The translations under genes were made by a program, and so were the position numbers. 64,000 nt of DNA from Streptococcus equinus (GTDB lineage Bacteria; Bacillota; Bacilli; Lactobacillales; Streptococcaceae): positions 1-64,000 of the forward strand of contig NZ_FNJK01000004.1 in assembly GCF_900104225.1 (NCBI RefSeq), written 5' to 3'. Below are positions 17,420 to 27,301 of the stretch, one piece after another. The notes below the pieces were generated by a model, which saw only the letters and a list, made by a program, of their open reading frames with translations, did not search any database and was not told where the DNA came from. Each line of letters starts with the position of its first letter. Positions within the stretch are counted from its first letter, which is position 1.

Positions 17420-18661
17420 TTATTCAAAATCAAACCCTTTAATGGTTGCAAAATAATCGTCTGGTGTTTCTGCACGACGGATGAGACGGGCGCTGCCATC
17501 TTCTTGATAAAGAATCTCAGCTGAACGCAAACGTCCATTATATTGATAGCCCATTGAAAAACCATGCGCACCGGTATCATGAATGACAAGCGTATCTCCA
17601 ACACGCGCTTCTGGCAATTCGCGTTGTTTAGCAAATTTATCATTGTTCTCACAAAGTGATCCAACAACATCTACCACTTCTAGTTTGCCATCAGGATTAG
17701 TCATATTAGTAATGTGATGATAAGCATCATACATGGCTGGGCGCATTAAGTTAACCGCTGATGCATCAACGCCGATATAAGTACGATAAGTTTGTTTACG
17801 GTGACGAACTTTTGTCACAAGTAAGCCATGTGGTGCCAACATAAAACGACCTAGTTCAGTGAAGATTTTGACATCACCAAGTCCAGCTGGAACCAATACT
17901 TCATCAAAAACGCGATGTACCCCTTCACCAATGACAGCAATATCATTTGGTTTTTGGTCAGGCAAATAATTGACACCGACACCCCCAGACAAGTTGATAA
18001 AGTTGATTGTCACACCCGCTTTTTCTTTGACTTCAACAGCTAATTCAAATAACTGACGTGCCAATTCTGGATAATAATCATTTGTAACAGTATTTGACGC
18101 AAGGAAAGAATGGATACCAAAGTTTTTGACACCTTCTGCTTTCAAGTCTTTAAAACCTTGAATCAATTGAGTTTTGGTCATGCCAAATTTTGATTCTTCA
18201 GGATTATCCATAATATCTGTTCCAAGAGAGAAAACACCGCCTGGATTATAACGGAGTGAAACAGTCTCAGGTAAACCTGCCACCTCTTTTAAGAAAGCGA
18301 TGTGTTCATAAGCATCTAAATTAATCGTCGCTCCAATTTCCTTAGCGTACTGAAATTCACGCGCTGGTGTATCGTTAGATGAGAACATAATATCAGTAAA
18401 GCCAAGTTTGTGGCTCATCAATAATTCAACTTCTGTTGCACAATCCACACCACAATTTTCCTCTTGGAGAATTTTCAAGATTGCTGGAGTTGGTGTTGCC
18501 TTAACCGCAAAATACTCCTTGAATCCCTTGTTCCAAGCAAAAGCCTTATTTAAAGCGCGAGCCTTTTCACGAATTCCTTTTTCATCGTAAAGGTGAAAAG
18601 GAGTTGGAAATTCATTCGTAATTTTTTCAAGCTCTTTGGCTGAAATAAATGGTGTTTTCAT
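17420..18661 (-). CDS. lysA: Diaminopimelate decarboxylase
   Basis: The 413-residue fold-type III PLP enzyme catalyses meso-DAP to L-lysine. The PLP lysine lies in EYFAVKATP (K54). Other motifs: GVDCATEVEL, FSSNDTP, HSFLASNT, NLSGGVGVNY, GEGVHRVFDE for PLP/phosphate binding, and GSLCENNDKF with the substrate Cys from the other subunit. Many streptococci lack lysine synthesis, so its presence speaks for a prototrophic, S. bovis/equinus-like host. No other lys genes are adjacent. Confidence 0.92.
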   Translation of the reverse strand: MKTPFISAKELEKITNEFPTPFHLYDEKGIREKARALNKAFAWNKGFKEYFAVKATPTPAILKILQEENCGVDCATEVELLMSHKLGFTDIMFSSNDTPAREFQYAKEIGATINLDAYEHIAFLKEVAGLPETVSLRYNPGGVFSLGTDIMDNPEESKFGMTKTQLIQGFKDLKAEGVKNFGIHSFLASNTVTNDYYPELARQLFELAVEVKEKAGVTINFINLSGGVGVNYLPDQKPNDIAVIGEGVHRVFDEVLVPAGLGDVKIFTELGRFMLAPHGLLVTKVRHRKQTYRTYIGVDASAVNLMRPAMYDAYHHITNMTNPDGKLEVVDVVGSLCENNDKFAKQRELPEARVGDTLVIHDTGAHGFSMGYQYNGRLRSAEILYQEDGSARLIRRAETPDDYFATIKGFDFE

Positions 18662-18744
18662 AGCAAGTTCCTCGAATTTTCAAAATATTAGGACTATTAT
18701 AACACAAAGACTAAAAATCACCAATGGAATTTGACTGAAAGCCT

Positions 18745-18776
18745 AAAAAAACTAGTGCAACCAAGGTTACACTAGT
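18745..18776 (-). terminator. Terminator after the BI-1 family gene
   Basis: Minus-strand stem ACTAGTGTAACC / GGTTGCACTAGT (12 bp, one G:U, loop TT) followed by seven T. Confidence 0.85.
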
Positions 18777-18783
18777 TAGAAAA

Positions 18784-19476
18784 TTAATCATCACTTCCAA
18801 AAAGACGAAGTAGATTCAAGAACAAGTTGATGAAGTCAAGGTAAAGGCTAAGTGCCATTGAAATAGCCCAACCGTCACCAACATTACCTCCGGTACTTTG
18901 ATAAACACGCTTAATCATCTGATTATCATAAGCAATTAATCCAGAAAAGATTAAAACTGAAATAATACTAATGATGTAGCTCATTCCGTCCAAGCCAATA
19001 AACATATTAACAACACTTGCAATGATGATACCAATCAAAGCCGCCATAGCTGCTTTAGCAAAACCAGACAAGTCTTTTTTAATGACAAAACCAAGTACTG
19101 ACATGACTCCAAAAACTAAAGCTGAAGAAACAAAAGCTTGTAAAACAGTCGTTTGTGTGTAAGCTACAATGACAAAACTCAAGGTAAAACCATTTAAGGC
19201 TGAATAAAATAAGAATAATGGCAAAGCCGACGGTGTATTTTTACGGGCTGCATTACTAGCTAAGAAAACCAAAGCTAGTTCTAAAAATATCGCACCATAA
19301 TAAACAAATGGGTGATTATTGATAATGTTGATCATATTGTCAGTAAAAACATAAAGCATCAAAAACGATACAAAAGCTGACAAACCAATTCCCATACCAA
19401 CTAGTCCATAGATTTTAGCAAAAAAACGATTGAGACCACTATCAGTCTGCGTATAAATGATATTGTCTTGATTCAA
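18784..19476 (-). CDS. Bax inhibitor-1 (YbhL/TMBIM) family membrane protein
   Basis: The 230-residue protein has seven hydrophobic helices and the BI-1 family features: [25 protein letters not shown] near the N-terminus, NGFTLSF, and [14 protein letters not shown] ... [20 protein letters not shown] at the end, including the conserved Asp pair region proposed as a pH/Ca2+ latch in YetJ. It is a single-gene unit. Physiological role in streptococci is unclear. Confidence 0.88.
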   Translation of the reverse strand: MNQDNIIYTQTDSGLNRFFAKIYGLVGMGIGLSAFVSFLMLYVFTDNMINIINNHPFVYYGAIFLELALVFLASNAARKNTPSALPLFLFYSALNGFTLSFVIVAYTQTTVLQAFVSSALVFGVMSVLGFVIKKDLSGFAKAAMAALIGIIIASVVNMFIGLDGMSYIISIISVLIFSGLIAYDNQMIKRVYQSTGGNVGDGWAISMALSLYLDFINLFLNLLRLFGSDD

Positions 19477-19509
19477 AATAATCTCCTCCCAGATAACAAA
19501 TTAATTCAA

Positions 19510-20013
19510 TTAACGATGGTTACTTGGTAAAATCTTACGACTATAACGTCTTCTCTTGCCAAAACGATTGCGAAACGGAGTAATGGCTTCTTTAATAGCC
19601 CAATACTTATCCACCATCGTCACAATGTAACCTTCTTTGTAACGCGGCGGAGCAATTGTTGCTCCCCACATGTGCTTCAAAATAATATCTTCTTCACGTT
19701 TATTTAATGTCGTTAATTTTCTAGCATTACGTACGGCAATCCTCGGATGCACCCAAGCATGACCTTTATTAAATTTGGTATCACGCCAATCATAATAAAA
19801 GAAATCATGTAAAAGACCACCGCGTGCCGTTGATTTTTCATCCCAGCCAAGTTTTTTAGCAATCTTATAACTCGTATAAGCAACGTTAATGGAATGTTCC
19901 ATACGCGTTGAATAATGATGTTGCGTTATATTATCTAATTTCTGAAAGCGAGGATGTTCAATCAAATGACCAACAAGTTCCATAAATTCTTTATCTTTTT
20001 TATATGCAACCAT
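19510..20013 (-). CDS. HD-domain phosphohydrolase family protein
   Basis: The 167-residue protein begins MVAYKKDKEFMELVGHLI. HD motif ligands are visible in RMEHSINVAY, GGLLHDFFYYDW and the later KHMWGATIAPP and MVDKYWAIKE, so it is likely a metal-dependent phosphohydrolase of unknown substrate. I chose the ATG at 20011-20013 because AAGGTG precedes it by the right distance; a GTG three codons earlier is part of that site. The C-terminus is very basic (RNRFGKRRRYSRK). It lies 33 bases before the BI-1 gene. Confidence 0.82.
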   Translation of the reverse strand: MVAYKKDKEFMELVGHLIEHPRFQKLDNITQHHYSTRMEHSINVAYTSYKIAKKLGWDEKSTARGGLLHDFFYYDWRDTKFNKGHAWVHPRIAVRNARKLTTLNKREEDIILKHMWGATIAPPRYKEGYIVTMVDKYWAIKEAITPFRNRFGKRRRYSRKILPSNHR

Positions 20014-20107
20014 GAGAATCACCTTCTTTCAGTCTAATTATAGCATATCAGCTTAAATTAGACTGAAACCATGACTAGAAAATCCAAAACATAAAAATTA
20101 CTCGATA

Positions 20108-20848
20108 TTAGATTAACTTAAAGAGAATAATCCCAGTTGCTACTGCGACATTTAAACTTTCAGCTTGCCCAGGCATAATGATGTGAGCTAAAATATCTGC
20201 TTGGTTTGTCATTTGTTCTGAAATACCATTTCCTTCATTTCCCATGACAAGTGCAAAGTCACCCTTATGCTCCACAGTTTTATAATCAACAGAATCTTTG
20301 GATAAAGTTGTAGCAATTAGTGGCACATCAAGATTTTGTAACTTCTGACAAGCCTCATAAACATTCGTACGCCAAACTGGTAAATGGAAATGACTACCTT
20401 GCATTGAGCGAAGCGTTTTTTGGTTATAAATATCTGCAGTTTTTTCAGAGATTAATACACCATCTAAGCCAGCTGCATCAGCTGTACGAATCATTGTTCC
20501 CACATTTCCAGGATCTTGAACATCTTCTAATACCAAGTATCGACCAGCTTTCAAATCAGCTAGAGGCAAGTTTGGCATCACCACTTCAGCAATAATGCCT
20601 TGAGGTGTTTTAGAATCAGTCAATTCTCTCAGAACTTCTGGTGTCACAAGAGTAACATTTGATAAATGTTCCACACGATTCGCAAATTCTTCAAGAACAA
20701 AAACATTCAAAAAGGTCGCACCAGCTTTTTCAGCTTCTTCAAAAAGATGCCACCCCTCAATTAAATAGGAATGCTCACGATATTTTTTTTTCAATAATTT
20801 TTTAGTCTTTTTAATGAGATTATTTGATTTAGAAGTTATAATAGTCAT
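20108..20848 (-). CDS. TrmH/SpoU-family RNA 2'-O-methyltransferase
   Basis: The 246-residue protein has an N-terminal substrate-binding domain (SKSNNLIKKTKKLLKKKYRE, SYLIEGWHLFEEA) and the SPOUT knot motifs LEDVQDPGNVGTMIRTADAAG, VMGNEGNGIS and IMPGQAESLNVAVATGIILF. It should methylate a ribose in rRNA or tRNA; the target is not predictable here. The ATG at 20846-20848 has no Shine-Dalgarno and lies 6 bases after an extended -10 box, so the mRNA is probably leaderless. Longer in-frame starts would cross the divergent acyP gene and are unlikely. Confidence 0.87.
   Translation of the reverse strand: MTIITSKSNNLIKKTKKLLKKKYREHSYLIEGWHLFEEAEKAGATFLNVFVLEEFANRVEHLSNVTLVTPEVLRELTDSKTPQGIIAEVVMPNLPLADLKAGRYLVLEDVQDPGNVGTMIRTADAAGLDGVLISEKTADIYNQKTLRSMQGSHFHLPVWRTNVYEACQKLQNLDVPLIATTLSKDSVDYKTVEHKGDFALVMGNEGNGISEQMTNQADILAHIIMPGQAESLNVAVATGIILFKLI
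20837..20842 (+). promoter_or_regulatory. Probable -10 box of acyP
   Basis: TATAAT on the plus strand inside the first codons of the divergent methyltransferase, 42 bases before the acyP ATG; the -35 is weak. Confidence 0.45.
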
Positions 20849-20854
20849 AAGAAG

Positions 20855-20863
20855 ATTATAGCA
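20855..20863 (-). promoter_or_regulatory. Extended -10 promoter of the TrmH-family gene (leaderless)
   Basis: TGCTATAAT on the minus strand, ending six bases before the ATG; transcription would start at or next to the A of the ATG. Confidence 0.65.
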
Positions 20864-20883
20864 CATAATAGGAGGAAATTGAG

Positions 20884-21162
20884 ATGAAAAAAGTACGTCT
20901 AATTGTCTCAGGCCGTGTTCAAGGAGTGGGCTTCCGCTATTCAACCTATGCACTTGCTCAAAATATCGGTGATATTTATGGTCGTGTTTGGAATAACGAT
21001 GATGGTACTGTTGAAATCCTCGCGCAATCTGATGATTCCGCTAAAATGGCAAAATTTATCCAAGAAATCAGAAAAGGTCCTTCTCAATGGTCAAAAGTAA
21101 CCTATGTTGATGTCAAGATGGCAAATTTTGAAGATTATAAGGATTTTCGTATCGCTAACTAA
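20884..21162 (+). CDS. acyP: Acylphosphatase
   Basis: The 92-residue protein shows the full acylphosphatase signature: GRVQGVGFRYSTYALAQ (catalytic R18 in the P-loop) and YGRVWNNDDGTVEI (catalytic N37). It hydrolyses acyl phosphates such as acetyl phosphate or 1,3-bisphosphoglycerate. The RBS is AGGAGG. It is divergent from the methyltransferase with overlapping promoters and precedes yidC. Confidence 0.95.
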   Translation: MKKVRLIVSGRVQGVGFRYSTYALAQNIGDIYGRVWNNDDGTVEILAQSDDSAKMAKFIQEIRKGPSQWSKVTYVDVKMANFEDYKDFRIAN

Positions 21163-21202
21163 TTTTTCTTTGACAAGTCTCTAAAATAAGGCTGGAGACG
21201 TA

Positions 21203-21231
21203 TTGAGAAAATACTGAAAAAACAGTAAAAT
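21203..21231 (+). promoter_or_regulatory. yidC promoter
   Basis: -35 TTGAGA (21203-21208), 17-base spacer, -10 TAAAAT (21226-21231). Confidence 0.65.
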
Positions 21232-21263
21232 AATAGGGTATTATAATAAAAGGAAAAAAACAA

Positions 21264-22178
21264 TTGAAAAAGAAATTAAATCGCGTCCTTTTTTCAGGAC
21301 TTAGCTTATCATTATTGTTCTTACTAAGTGGCTGTGTGAGCCGTGATTCAAGTGGTAATCCAACAGGTACTATTTGGCACTTACTTGGAGAACCAATGGC
21401 AAAACTTATCCAATACTTTGCCAATAACATTGACCTTGGCTTTGGCTTAGCCATTATCTTAGTAACAATCATTGTTCGTTGTATCATTCTTCCACTTGGA
21501 CTTTACCAATCATGGAAAGCAAGCTACCAATCAGAAAAGATGGCTTACCTAAAACCAATCTTTGCACCAATCAACGAACGCATGCGTAATGCAAAGACAC
21601 AAGAAGAAAAATTGGCTGCCCAAACAGAATTGATGGCTGCTCAAAAAGAAAATGGAATTAACATGCTTGGTGGTATGGGATGTCTTCCACTTCTTGTTCA
21701 AATGCCATTCTTCTCAGCTATGTACTTCGCAGCTCAATACACACAAGGTGTCGCTGAAAGTACTTTCTTAGGTATTGACCTTGGAAGCCGCAGCATGCCA
21801 CTTACAGCTGTCATCGCTATCCTTTACTTCTTCCAATCATGGTTATCAATGCAAGCTGTTGCTGAAGAACAACGCGCAGCCATGAAGGGAACAATGTACG
21901 TGATGCCTTTAATGATGGTCTTCTTCGGTATGAGTATGCCAGCAAGTGTTCTACTTTACTGGTTGGTCGGTGGTTTCTTCTCTATCATTCAACAATTGAT
22001 TACAATGTTCATCATCAAACCAAAACTTCGTAAACAAATTGCTGAAGAATTTGAAAAGAATCCTCCAAAAACATACAAATCATCAAAACGTAAAGATGTA
22101 ACACCAACAGCGACTACTCAACTTAACAAACCTAAGAAAAGTAACCGTAACGCTGGTAAACAACGTCACCGTAAATAA
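21264..22178 (+). CDS. yidC: YidC/OxaA membrane protein insertase (lipoprotein form)
   Basis: The 304-residue protein begins at TTG with AAGGA upstream. It has a lipoprotein signal peptide with lipobox LLSGC (C24), then the 60KD_IMP domain: [29 protein letters not shown] (the hydrophilic-groove Arg is in VRC), [18 protein letters not shown], and [16 protein letters not shown]. The C-terminus is long and basic (PKLRKQ...KQRHRK), as in the YidC2 type of Gram-positives that can act with ribosomes. It inserts membrane proteins with or without Sec. Confidence 0.94.
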   Translation: MKKKLNRVLFSGLSLSLLFLLSGCVSRDSSGNPTGTIWHLLGEPMAKLIQYFANNIDLGFGLAIILVTIIVRCIILPLGLYQSWKASYQSEKMAYLKPIFAPINERMRNAKTQEEKLAAQTELMAAQKENGINMLGGMGCLPLLVQMPFFSAMYFAAQYTQGVAESTFLGIDLGSRSMPLTAVIAILYFFQSWLSMQAVAEEQRAAMKGTMYVMPLMMVFFGMSMPASVLLYWLVGGFFSIIQQLITMFIIKPKLRKQIAEEFEKNPPKTYKSSKRKDVTPTATTQLNKPKKSNRNAGKQRHRK

Positions 22179-22183
22179 TTCAT

Positions 22184-22223
22184 AAACTAAAACACCAGAA
22201 AATTATTTCTGGTGTTTTAGTTT
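22184..22223. terminator. Bidirectional terminator between yidC and greA
   Basis: Perfect 18-bp inverted repeat, arms 22184-22201 and 22206-22223, loop ATTA, with A/T-rich flanks on both sides (AAACTAAAACACC / GGTGTTTTAGTTT). Confidence 0.85.
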
Positions 22224-22243
22224 CCTTTTAATAACAGAACAAA

Positions 22244-22266
22244 CAAAAAAAGGCTTAACAGCCTCT
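22244..22266 (-). terminator. Terminator of greA
   Basis: Minus-strand AGGCT-GTTA-AGCCT followed by seven T, just behind the greA stop. Confidence 0.65.
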
Positions 22267-22273
22267 TTTATAA

Positions 22274-22756
22274 TTAAGCAGTTTTTTCAACGCTGATGAT
22301 TTCAACATCGTAGTTACCAGCAGGTGATTCAATTGTTACGATATCACCAGTTTTCTTACCAATCAAAGCTTGAGCAATTGGGCTTTCGTTAGAAATACGG
22401 CTTGCAAAGATATCAGCACCAGCAGCACCAACAATGTGGTAAACATCTTTGTCAGTTGTTCCAACTTCTTGAACAGTAACTGTTTTACCGATAGCAACTT
22501 CATCTTTTGCTACAGCATCACTGTCAATGATTTCAGCGTAACGGATTTTAGTTTCGATGATTTGAATTTGACCTTCAACGAATGCTTGTTCATCTTTTGC
22601 TGCATCATACTCAGAGTTTTCTGAAAGGTCACCATATGAACGAGCGATTTTAATACGTTCAACAACTTCAGGACGACGAACTAATTTTAGTTCTTCCAAT
22701 TCTTGTTCAAGTTGTTCTTTTTCAGCAAGGGTCATTGGATAAGTTTTTTCTGCCAT
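22274..22756 (-). CDS. greA: Transcription elongation factor GreA
   Basis: The 160-residue protein has the N-terminal coiled coil (residues 8-76) with the acidic tip [20 protein letters not shown], whose Asp/Glu reach the RNA polymerase active site, and a C-terminal FKBP-like domain ([30 protein letters not shown]). It stimulates cleavage of backtracked RNA. It follows mltG at 84 bases, with a hairpin in between. Confidence 0.96.
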   Translation of the reverse strand: MAEKTYPMTLAEKEQLEQELEELKLVRRPEVVERIKIARSYGDLSENSEYDAAKDEQAFVEGQIQIIETKIRYAEIIDSDAVAKDEVAIGKTVTVQEVGTTDKDVYHIVGAAGADIFASRISNESPIAQALIGKKTGDIVTIESPAGNYDVEIISVEKTA

Positions 22757-22803
22757 TTTCTATCTCTTTTCTAAAAATTTATTTTTTTGGATAATCTACA
22801 AAT

Positions 22804-22834
22804 ACAAACATGATGCTAAGCACACCATGTTTGT
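22804..22834 (-). other. Intercistronic hairpin between mltG and greA
   Basis: Inverted repeat ACAAACATG / CATGTTTGT (9 bp, 13-base loop) with no U-tract; a weak terminator or RNA-processing site. Confidence 0.4.
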
Positions 22835-22840
22835 CATCAA

Positions 22841-24529
22841 TTATTCATGTATTTGACTATTAACATATTTTTCAACATTAGCTTGATGGTCATCAAAGTT
22901 TTCTGAGTAATAGACTTTACCTGTCTTAACATCTGCAACAAAATAATAGTAATTTGTTGAAGCAGGGTTAACAGTCGCTTCAATAGCTGACAAGCTAGGA
23001 GCATCAACTGGACCAGGCATCAAACCAGTGTTAGTATAAACATTATACGGTGAATCAATCGATGTGTCAATACTTGCATCAGCCGCAAGGCTTGTCTCTT
23101 CACCAAGTTTACCCATTGCATACAAGATAGCAATGTTACTTTGAAGAGGCATATTGTTATTCATGCGGTTGTAAAAGACACTCGCAATGTTACGGCGATC
23201 ATCATCCGTTGAACCTTCTTTTTCAACTAATGAAGCAAGGGTAAGCACATCATTGACAGTCATTCCTTTTGCAGCAATCGTATCGTAGTACTTAGACATA
23301 TAAGAATCCATTGTTGCAATCATTTCTTCAACAATATCTTCCATACTTGTTTTTTTGTAATAACTATAAGTTGCTGGGAAAAGATAACCTTCTAAACGAT
23401 AAGTTACTTTATCAGAACTAGGAAGACTTCCTAAAAGTCTTGGATACTTAGCAGACATTTTTGAAATAAAGTTCTCATCTTGAACGACTTTCAAGAAATC
23501 ATCGGCTGTATATGGCGTAGAAGCATGTTTCTTAGCTGAATTCTTTGTAACAGCTTCAGAAATTTGCTTAATAGTATATCCTTCTGTTACTAAGATTTTA
23601 CCAAGGGAAGGTTTCTCTGGTTGAGCTGTTCCACCTTGTTTAAGAAGTTTACAAATTTCATCCAAATCCATGCTTGGCTGCAAATTGTAATAACCACTTT
23701 GGAAATTGCTATAGTTTTTAAATTTTGTATAGTAATTAAAAACCGTTGCACTCTTAATGACACCAGAATTCTCTAAAATTTGTCCTATGTACTTGTTACC
23801 AGAGCCTTCTGGAATATCAACAGTAACGTATTTTGTTGACGAACTATCCAGTGGCTTAATAGAACTATCAACGTAACGATATACAAAGAATCCTGTTGCT
23901 AGTAGGGCAATGATAATTGCTGAAATTAACACTAAAGCAATTTTTCCAGCTAGACTATTTGTCTTTTGACGTTTTCTTCTACGTTTTGTTCCCACTTTAT
24001 TCTCCAAGTCTGTCTCTGTCTCATCTGATTGCTCAGAATCTTGCTCAAAATGAAGGTCATCTTTTGATTCAGACTCACCTGAAGGTTTATCAGAAATATC
24101 TGGATTACCATCATAACCCACACCATCTGTCGCTCTCACAAGATAACTTTCTTGCTCATCAGCTTCAGCTGATTGTGCGCCATCAGGATTAAAGGTTTGA
24201 TCAATATTTTTCAGTACGTCCTTAATTTTTTGATTATCAATTGTTGTCTCAATCTGATTTTCAGCCAAAGCCGATTTAGCTTTTGCTTCAAGGCGTCGTT
24301 TTTCTTCTCGAATCTTAGCCTCTTGGCGCTCTCTGCGATCTTCAGCCTCATATTCAGCCATCAATTGGGCAGTTCGACGGGCAAATTCTTCTGCTTCTTT
24401 TTCTTTTTGGCGAAGCTCTAAATCATGTTGTTTACGTAAGCGATTGGCTTCTTCAAGTTCTGCTAAAATCTGCTCCTTAAAACTTTTTTCTTTTCGAGTT
24501 TTTGGCTTATCGTCGTTAAATTCGGTCAA
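22841..24529 (-). CDS. mltG: MltG endolytic murein transglycosylase
   Basis: The 562-residue protein has a long cytosolic N-terminal part (1-190) that is highly charged and coiled-coil-like (KEQILAELEEANRLRKQHDLELRQKEKEAEEFARR), one membrane helix (about 195-218, AGKIALVLISAIIIALLATGFFVY), then an extracellular LysM-like and YceG domain. The catalytic Glu lies in TLASLVEKEGS, with NIASVFYNRM and GPVDAPSLSAIEA around it. MltG cuts nascent glycan strands and works with the peripheral wall synthesis machinery; it is important in streptococci. The long cytosolic head is typical of the genus. Confidence 0.94.
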   Translation of the reverse strand: MTEFNDDKPKTRKEKSFKEQILAELEEANRLRKQHDLELRQKEKEAEEFARRTAQLMAEYEAEDRRERQEAKIREEKRRLEAKAKSALAENQIETTIDNQKIKDVLKNIDQTFNPDGAQSAEADEQESYLVRATDGVGYDGNPDISDKPSGESESKDDLHFEQDSEQSDETETDLENKVGTKRRRKRQKTNSLAGKIALVLISAIIIALLATGFFVYRYVDSSIKPLDSSSTKYVTVDIPEGSGNKYIGQILENSGVIKSATVFNYYTKFKNYSNFQSGYYNLQPSMDLDEICKLLKQGGTAQPEKPSLGKILVTEGYTIKQISEAVTKNSAKKHASTPYTADDFLKVVQDENFISKMSAKYPRLLGSLPSSDKVTYRLEGYLFPATYSYYKKTSMEDIVEEMIATMDSYMSKYYDTIAAKGMTVNDVLTLASLVEKEGSTDDDRRNIASVFYNRMNNNMPLQSNIAILYAMGKLGEETSLAADASIDTSIDSPYNVYTNTGLMPGPVDAPSLSAIEATVNPASTNYYYFVADVKTGKVYYSENFDDHQANVEKYVNSQIHE

Positions 24530-24625
24530 AGCTTATCCTCCTAATCTTAATCAATCGCCATTATAACCTAAAAGCATTCTAAAATCAACTGACGAGGTGG
24601 TTTGTTATCTATTCTTAATAATATA

Positions 24626-25120
24626 TCAGCCTGCTACTGGTGACTCCCAAACCATGTTAAACCAGCTAGAACCACCATGGGTTGACTCTGATTCTCCCTC
24701 ATCATTGAAGCCATTTCTTTCATAGTAGGGAATAAGATTCTCGTGACAAGTCAAACTAATCCCCATACGTTTTTGAGCAATCGCTAAATCTTTCATTGTC
24801 GCAAGCAAAGCCATGCCAATCCCCTGATTTTTAAAATCAGGCGCTACAGACAAGCTTGTGATGGCGATAAAACCTCCGGTAGCCGAATTTGAAACAACCT
24901 TATGAAATAAATCATCAGTTAAATAACGTTGAAAAATAACAGGTCCTTCAATATAGCCGCAAACCTTCCCATCAATTTCAGCTACCAAAAAAGTGTCTGG
25001 GATAGTCAGGATACGTTCTCTCATGTCTTCTAAACTTGCCGCTTCTTCTGCAGAGAAATTCTCACGCTCAATAGCTATAATATCATGTAAATCCTCAAGG
25101 CGTGCATTTCTTATAATCAT
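24626..25120 (-). CDS. GNAT-family N-acetyltransferase
   Basis: The 164-residue protein starts MIIRNARLEDLHDIIAIERENFS; ATG 25118-25120 follows GAGGGGG, so I prefer it to a frame reaching 25162. The acetyl-CoA motif is SLSVAPDFKNQGIGMALLATMKDLA, followed by LTCHENLIPYYERNGF. It resembles arylalkylamine-type acetyltransferases of streptococci. The substrate is unknown. It lies 54 bases behind murC. Confidence 0.87.
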   Translation of the reverse strand: MIIRNARLEDLHDIIAIERENFSAEEAASLEDMRERILTIPDTFLVAEIDGKVCGYIEGPVIFQRYLTDDLFHKVVSNSATGGFIAITSLSVAPDFKNQGIGMALLATMKDLAIAQKRMGISLTCHENLIPYYERNGFNDEGESESTHGGSSWFNMVWESPVAG

Positions 25121-25174
25121 AGAATCCCCCTCAAAAGAAAAAGAGCTTTCGCTCCTTCTCAAGATAATCGGTTA

Positions 25175-26506
25175 TTATTGTGTATTGTTAGCCAAGCTTG
25201 CCAACAATTCTTCAAATGAACGTTCATACATTTGGATATCACCAGCTCCCATGAAGACATAAACAGCATTGCCATGGTCAAGTAATGGTGATACATTTTC
25301 AAGGCTGATGACTTTAGCTGATTTATTAATTTTAACAGCCAAGTCTTCAACTTTAACATCACCGTGGTCAACTTCACGAGCTGAACCATAAATTGGTGCC
25401 AAGTAAACTGAATCAGCTTGATTCAAAGCATTTGCAAATTCATCCAAAAGTGCAATCGTACGAGTGAATGTGTGTGGTTGGAAAACAGCCACAATTTCTT
25501 TACTTGGGTATTTTTGACGTGCAGCATCAAGAGTTGCAATAATTTCAGTTGGATGGTGTGCAAAGTCATCAATGATTGTTGTGTTATTAACTACTTTTTC
25601 AGTGAAACGACGTTTAACACCACCGAATGTCTTCATGTGCTCTGCTACCAATTCCATATCAATACCAGCTACGTAAAGGTTAGCAATAACAGCAGTTGCA
25701 TTCAAGATATTGTGACGACCAAATGCTGGAAGATGGAATGAACCAAGTTCTTCCTCACCATGTTTTACTTTGAAAGCTGAGCCATTTGTTGTACGAACAA
25801 CGTCATAGGCCATAAAGTCATCTGTATCTTTGAAACCATAATAGTAAATATCTGCGTCAGAAGTAATTTTACGAAGATATGGATCATCACCGAACAAGAA
25901 CAATGCTTTTTGAACTTGCTTTGCATAATCGTTAAAGGCATCAAAGACATCATCAATACTCTTGAAGTAATCAGGGTGATCAAAGTCGATATTTGTAATG
26001 ATTGAGTACTCTGGGTGATATGGCATGAAGTGACGTTGATATTCGTCTGATTCAAATACAAAGTAGTTACTGTTAGCAGAACCACGTCCAGTTCCGTCAC
26101 CAATTAGGTATGATGTGTCAGTGATATTTTTAAGAACATGTGCCATCAAACCTGTTGTTGATGTTTTTCCGTGCGCACCAGCTACACCAAAACTTGTGAA
26201 TTGGCGCATGAAATCACCAAGAAATTCATGATAACGTTTGAATTTAAAGCCATTTTTCACAGCATAGGCAATTTCGACGTTGTTATCTTCACGGAAAGCA
26301 TTACCGGCAATTAATTCAACATCTGATGTGATATTGTCTTCAGAAAACGGAAGAATTTCAATTCCTGCTTGTTCTAAACCACGTTGTGTGAAATAGTATT
26401 TACTAACGTCACTCCCTTGAACTTTGTGTCCCATTTGGTGCAACATCAAAGCAAGAGCACTCATACCAGATCCTTTAATTCCGATAAAATGATAGGTTTT
26501 AGACAT
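25175..26506 (-). CDS. murC: UDP-N-acetylmuramate--L-alanine ligase
   Basis: The 443-residue ATP-dependent ligase adds L-Ala to UDP-MurNAc. Motifs are [19 protein letters not shown] for UDP binding at the N-terminus, [19 protein letters not shown] for [13 protein letters not shown], and [10 protein letters not shown] in the C-terminal domain. ATG 26504-26506 follows GAGGAGAAAAA; a longer frame to 26533 is not supported by a binding site. The small basic-protein gene lies 33 bases upstream. Confidence 0.95.
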   Translation of the reverse strand: MSKTYHFIGIKGSGMSALALMLHQMGHKVQGSDVSKYYFTQRGLEQAGIEILPFSEDNITSDVELIAGNAFREDNNVEIAYAVKNGFKFKRYHEFLGDFMRQFTSFGVAGAHGKTSTTGLMAHVLKNITDTSYLIGDGTGRGSANSNYFVFESDEYQRHFMPYHPEYSIITNIDFDHPDYFKSIDDVFDAFNDYAKQVQKALFLFGDDPYLRKITSDADIYYYGFKDTDDFMAYDVVRTTNGSAFKVKHGEEELGSFHLPAFGRHNILNATAVIANLYVAGIDMELVAEHMKTFGGVKRRFTEKVVNNTTIIDDFAHHPTEIIATLDAARQKYPSKEIVAVFQPHTFTRTIALLDEFANALNQADSVYLAPIYGSAREVDHGDVKVEDLAVKINKSAKVISLENVSPLLDHGNAVYVFMGAGDIQMYERSFEELLASLANNTQ

Positions 26507-26539
26507 TTTTTCTCCTCTATATATCAACTGCATTGCAGT

Positions 26540-27133
26540 TTATTTTGCATCGTCAAAGCGTGTTAAATTCAACTCTTGAGCTATTTTATGATCTCTTTGA
26601 CTTTGCAAGGCTTCCTTATTATAAATTTGACTACGTTTTAAGAAGTCATAATTATTTTTCTTAGGTTTTGTTGCTGACGAATTATCTGGCTTTTTATAGG
26701 TTACGGGAATCTCTGCCAAGATATAATCGTCTTGATGCAATTTTTCAGTCAAATGACTCAAACTATTAGTAGGTTTTGCTGGTTTCTTAGGCAAAGTTGC
26801 CTTAAGTTGCTGTTGTAAAGCAGCTTTAGAAGGCGCTTTAACTTCTTTTGAAAGATAAGCTTGACGTTTTCTTCGAATATCACGTCTTGCTTCTTCACGC
26901 GCTAACTCAGCATAAGATTTACCTTGAGATACTGACTCTAATCGACTGGCATCTTTTTCATCTTTGCCAACAAAATCATAGTCTCTAGTAACATCATCAT
27001 AGTTTTTATCTTGATAAGTTCCGTGAATATTGGTAATCAAATCTTCATTTTCATATAAAGCCATTACTTTAGGTGGATTGCTTACTGGCTCCCCATCTGC
27101 AACGAGAGGGAAACGTCTTTGATTTCTAATCAC
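26540..27133 (-). CDS. Conserved hypothetical basic protein upstream of murC
   Basis: The 197-residue protein is hydrophilic, rich in Lys, Arg, Asp and Asn, and predicted to be largely disordered, with a helical stretch SYAELAREEARRDIRRKRQAYLSKEVKAPSKAALQQQ (about residues 73-110, split by a basic hinge). No signal peptide, membrane segment or known domain. Start could be GTG/ATG near 27133; AGGATG precedes. The position between a SNF2 helicase gene and murC is conserved in streptococci as far as I recall. Function unknown. It is preceded by a long structured leader. Confidence 0.7.
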   Translation of the reverse strand: MIRNQRRFPLVADGEPVSNPPKVMALYENEDLITNIHGTYQDKNYDDVTRDYDFVGKDEKDASRLESVSQGKSYAELAREEARRDIRRKRQAYLSKEVKAPSKAALQQQLKATLPKKPAKPTNSLSHLTEKLHQDDYILAEIPVTYKKPDNSSATKPKKNNYDFLKRSQIYNKEALQSQRDHKIAQELNLTRFDDAK

Positions 27134-27295
27134 AGTGTCACATCCTTTCTTAACGTGTTATGTTATTAATTATCATCACTCACTAAGAAATACAGGGAAC
27201 TTATCCTTGATAACCCCTTGTCCTAGTAACTAAATGCCAAGTTAAAAAGCAGGCCTAAGCACCTCGATTTTTAAACTCAGCTCCAACTTTGTAGC
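27134..27295 (-). ncRNA. Candidate structured 5' leader or small RNA
   Basis: About 160 bases lie between the mapped promoter and the start codon. Two hairpins are visible: ACAGGGAACTTATC (27192-27205) with GATAACCCCTTGT (27209-27221), and GTTAAAAA (27241-27248) with TTTTTAAAC (27268-27276). I match it to no known riboswitch; absence of a terminator suggests a leader rather than an independent RNA. Confidence 0.4.
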
Positions 27296-27301
27296 ATTTT
27301 T

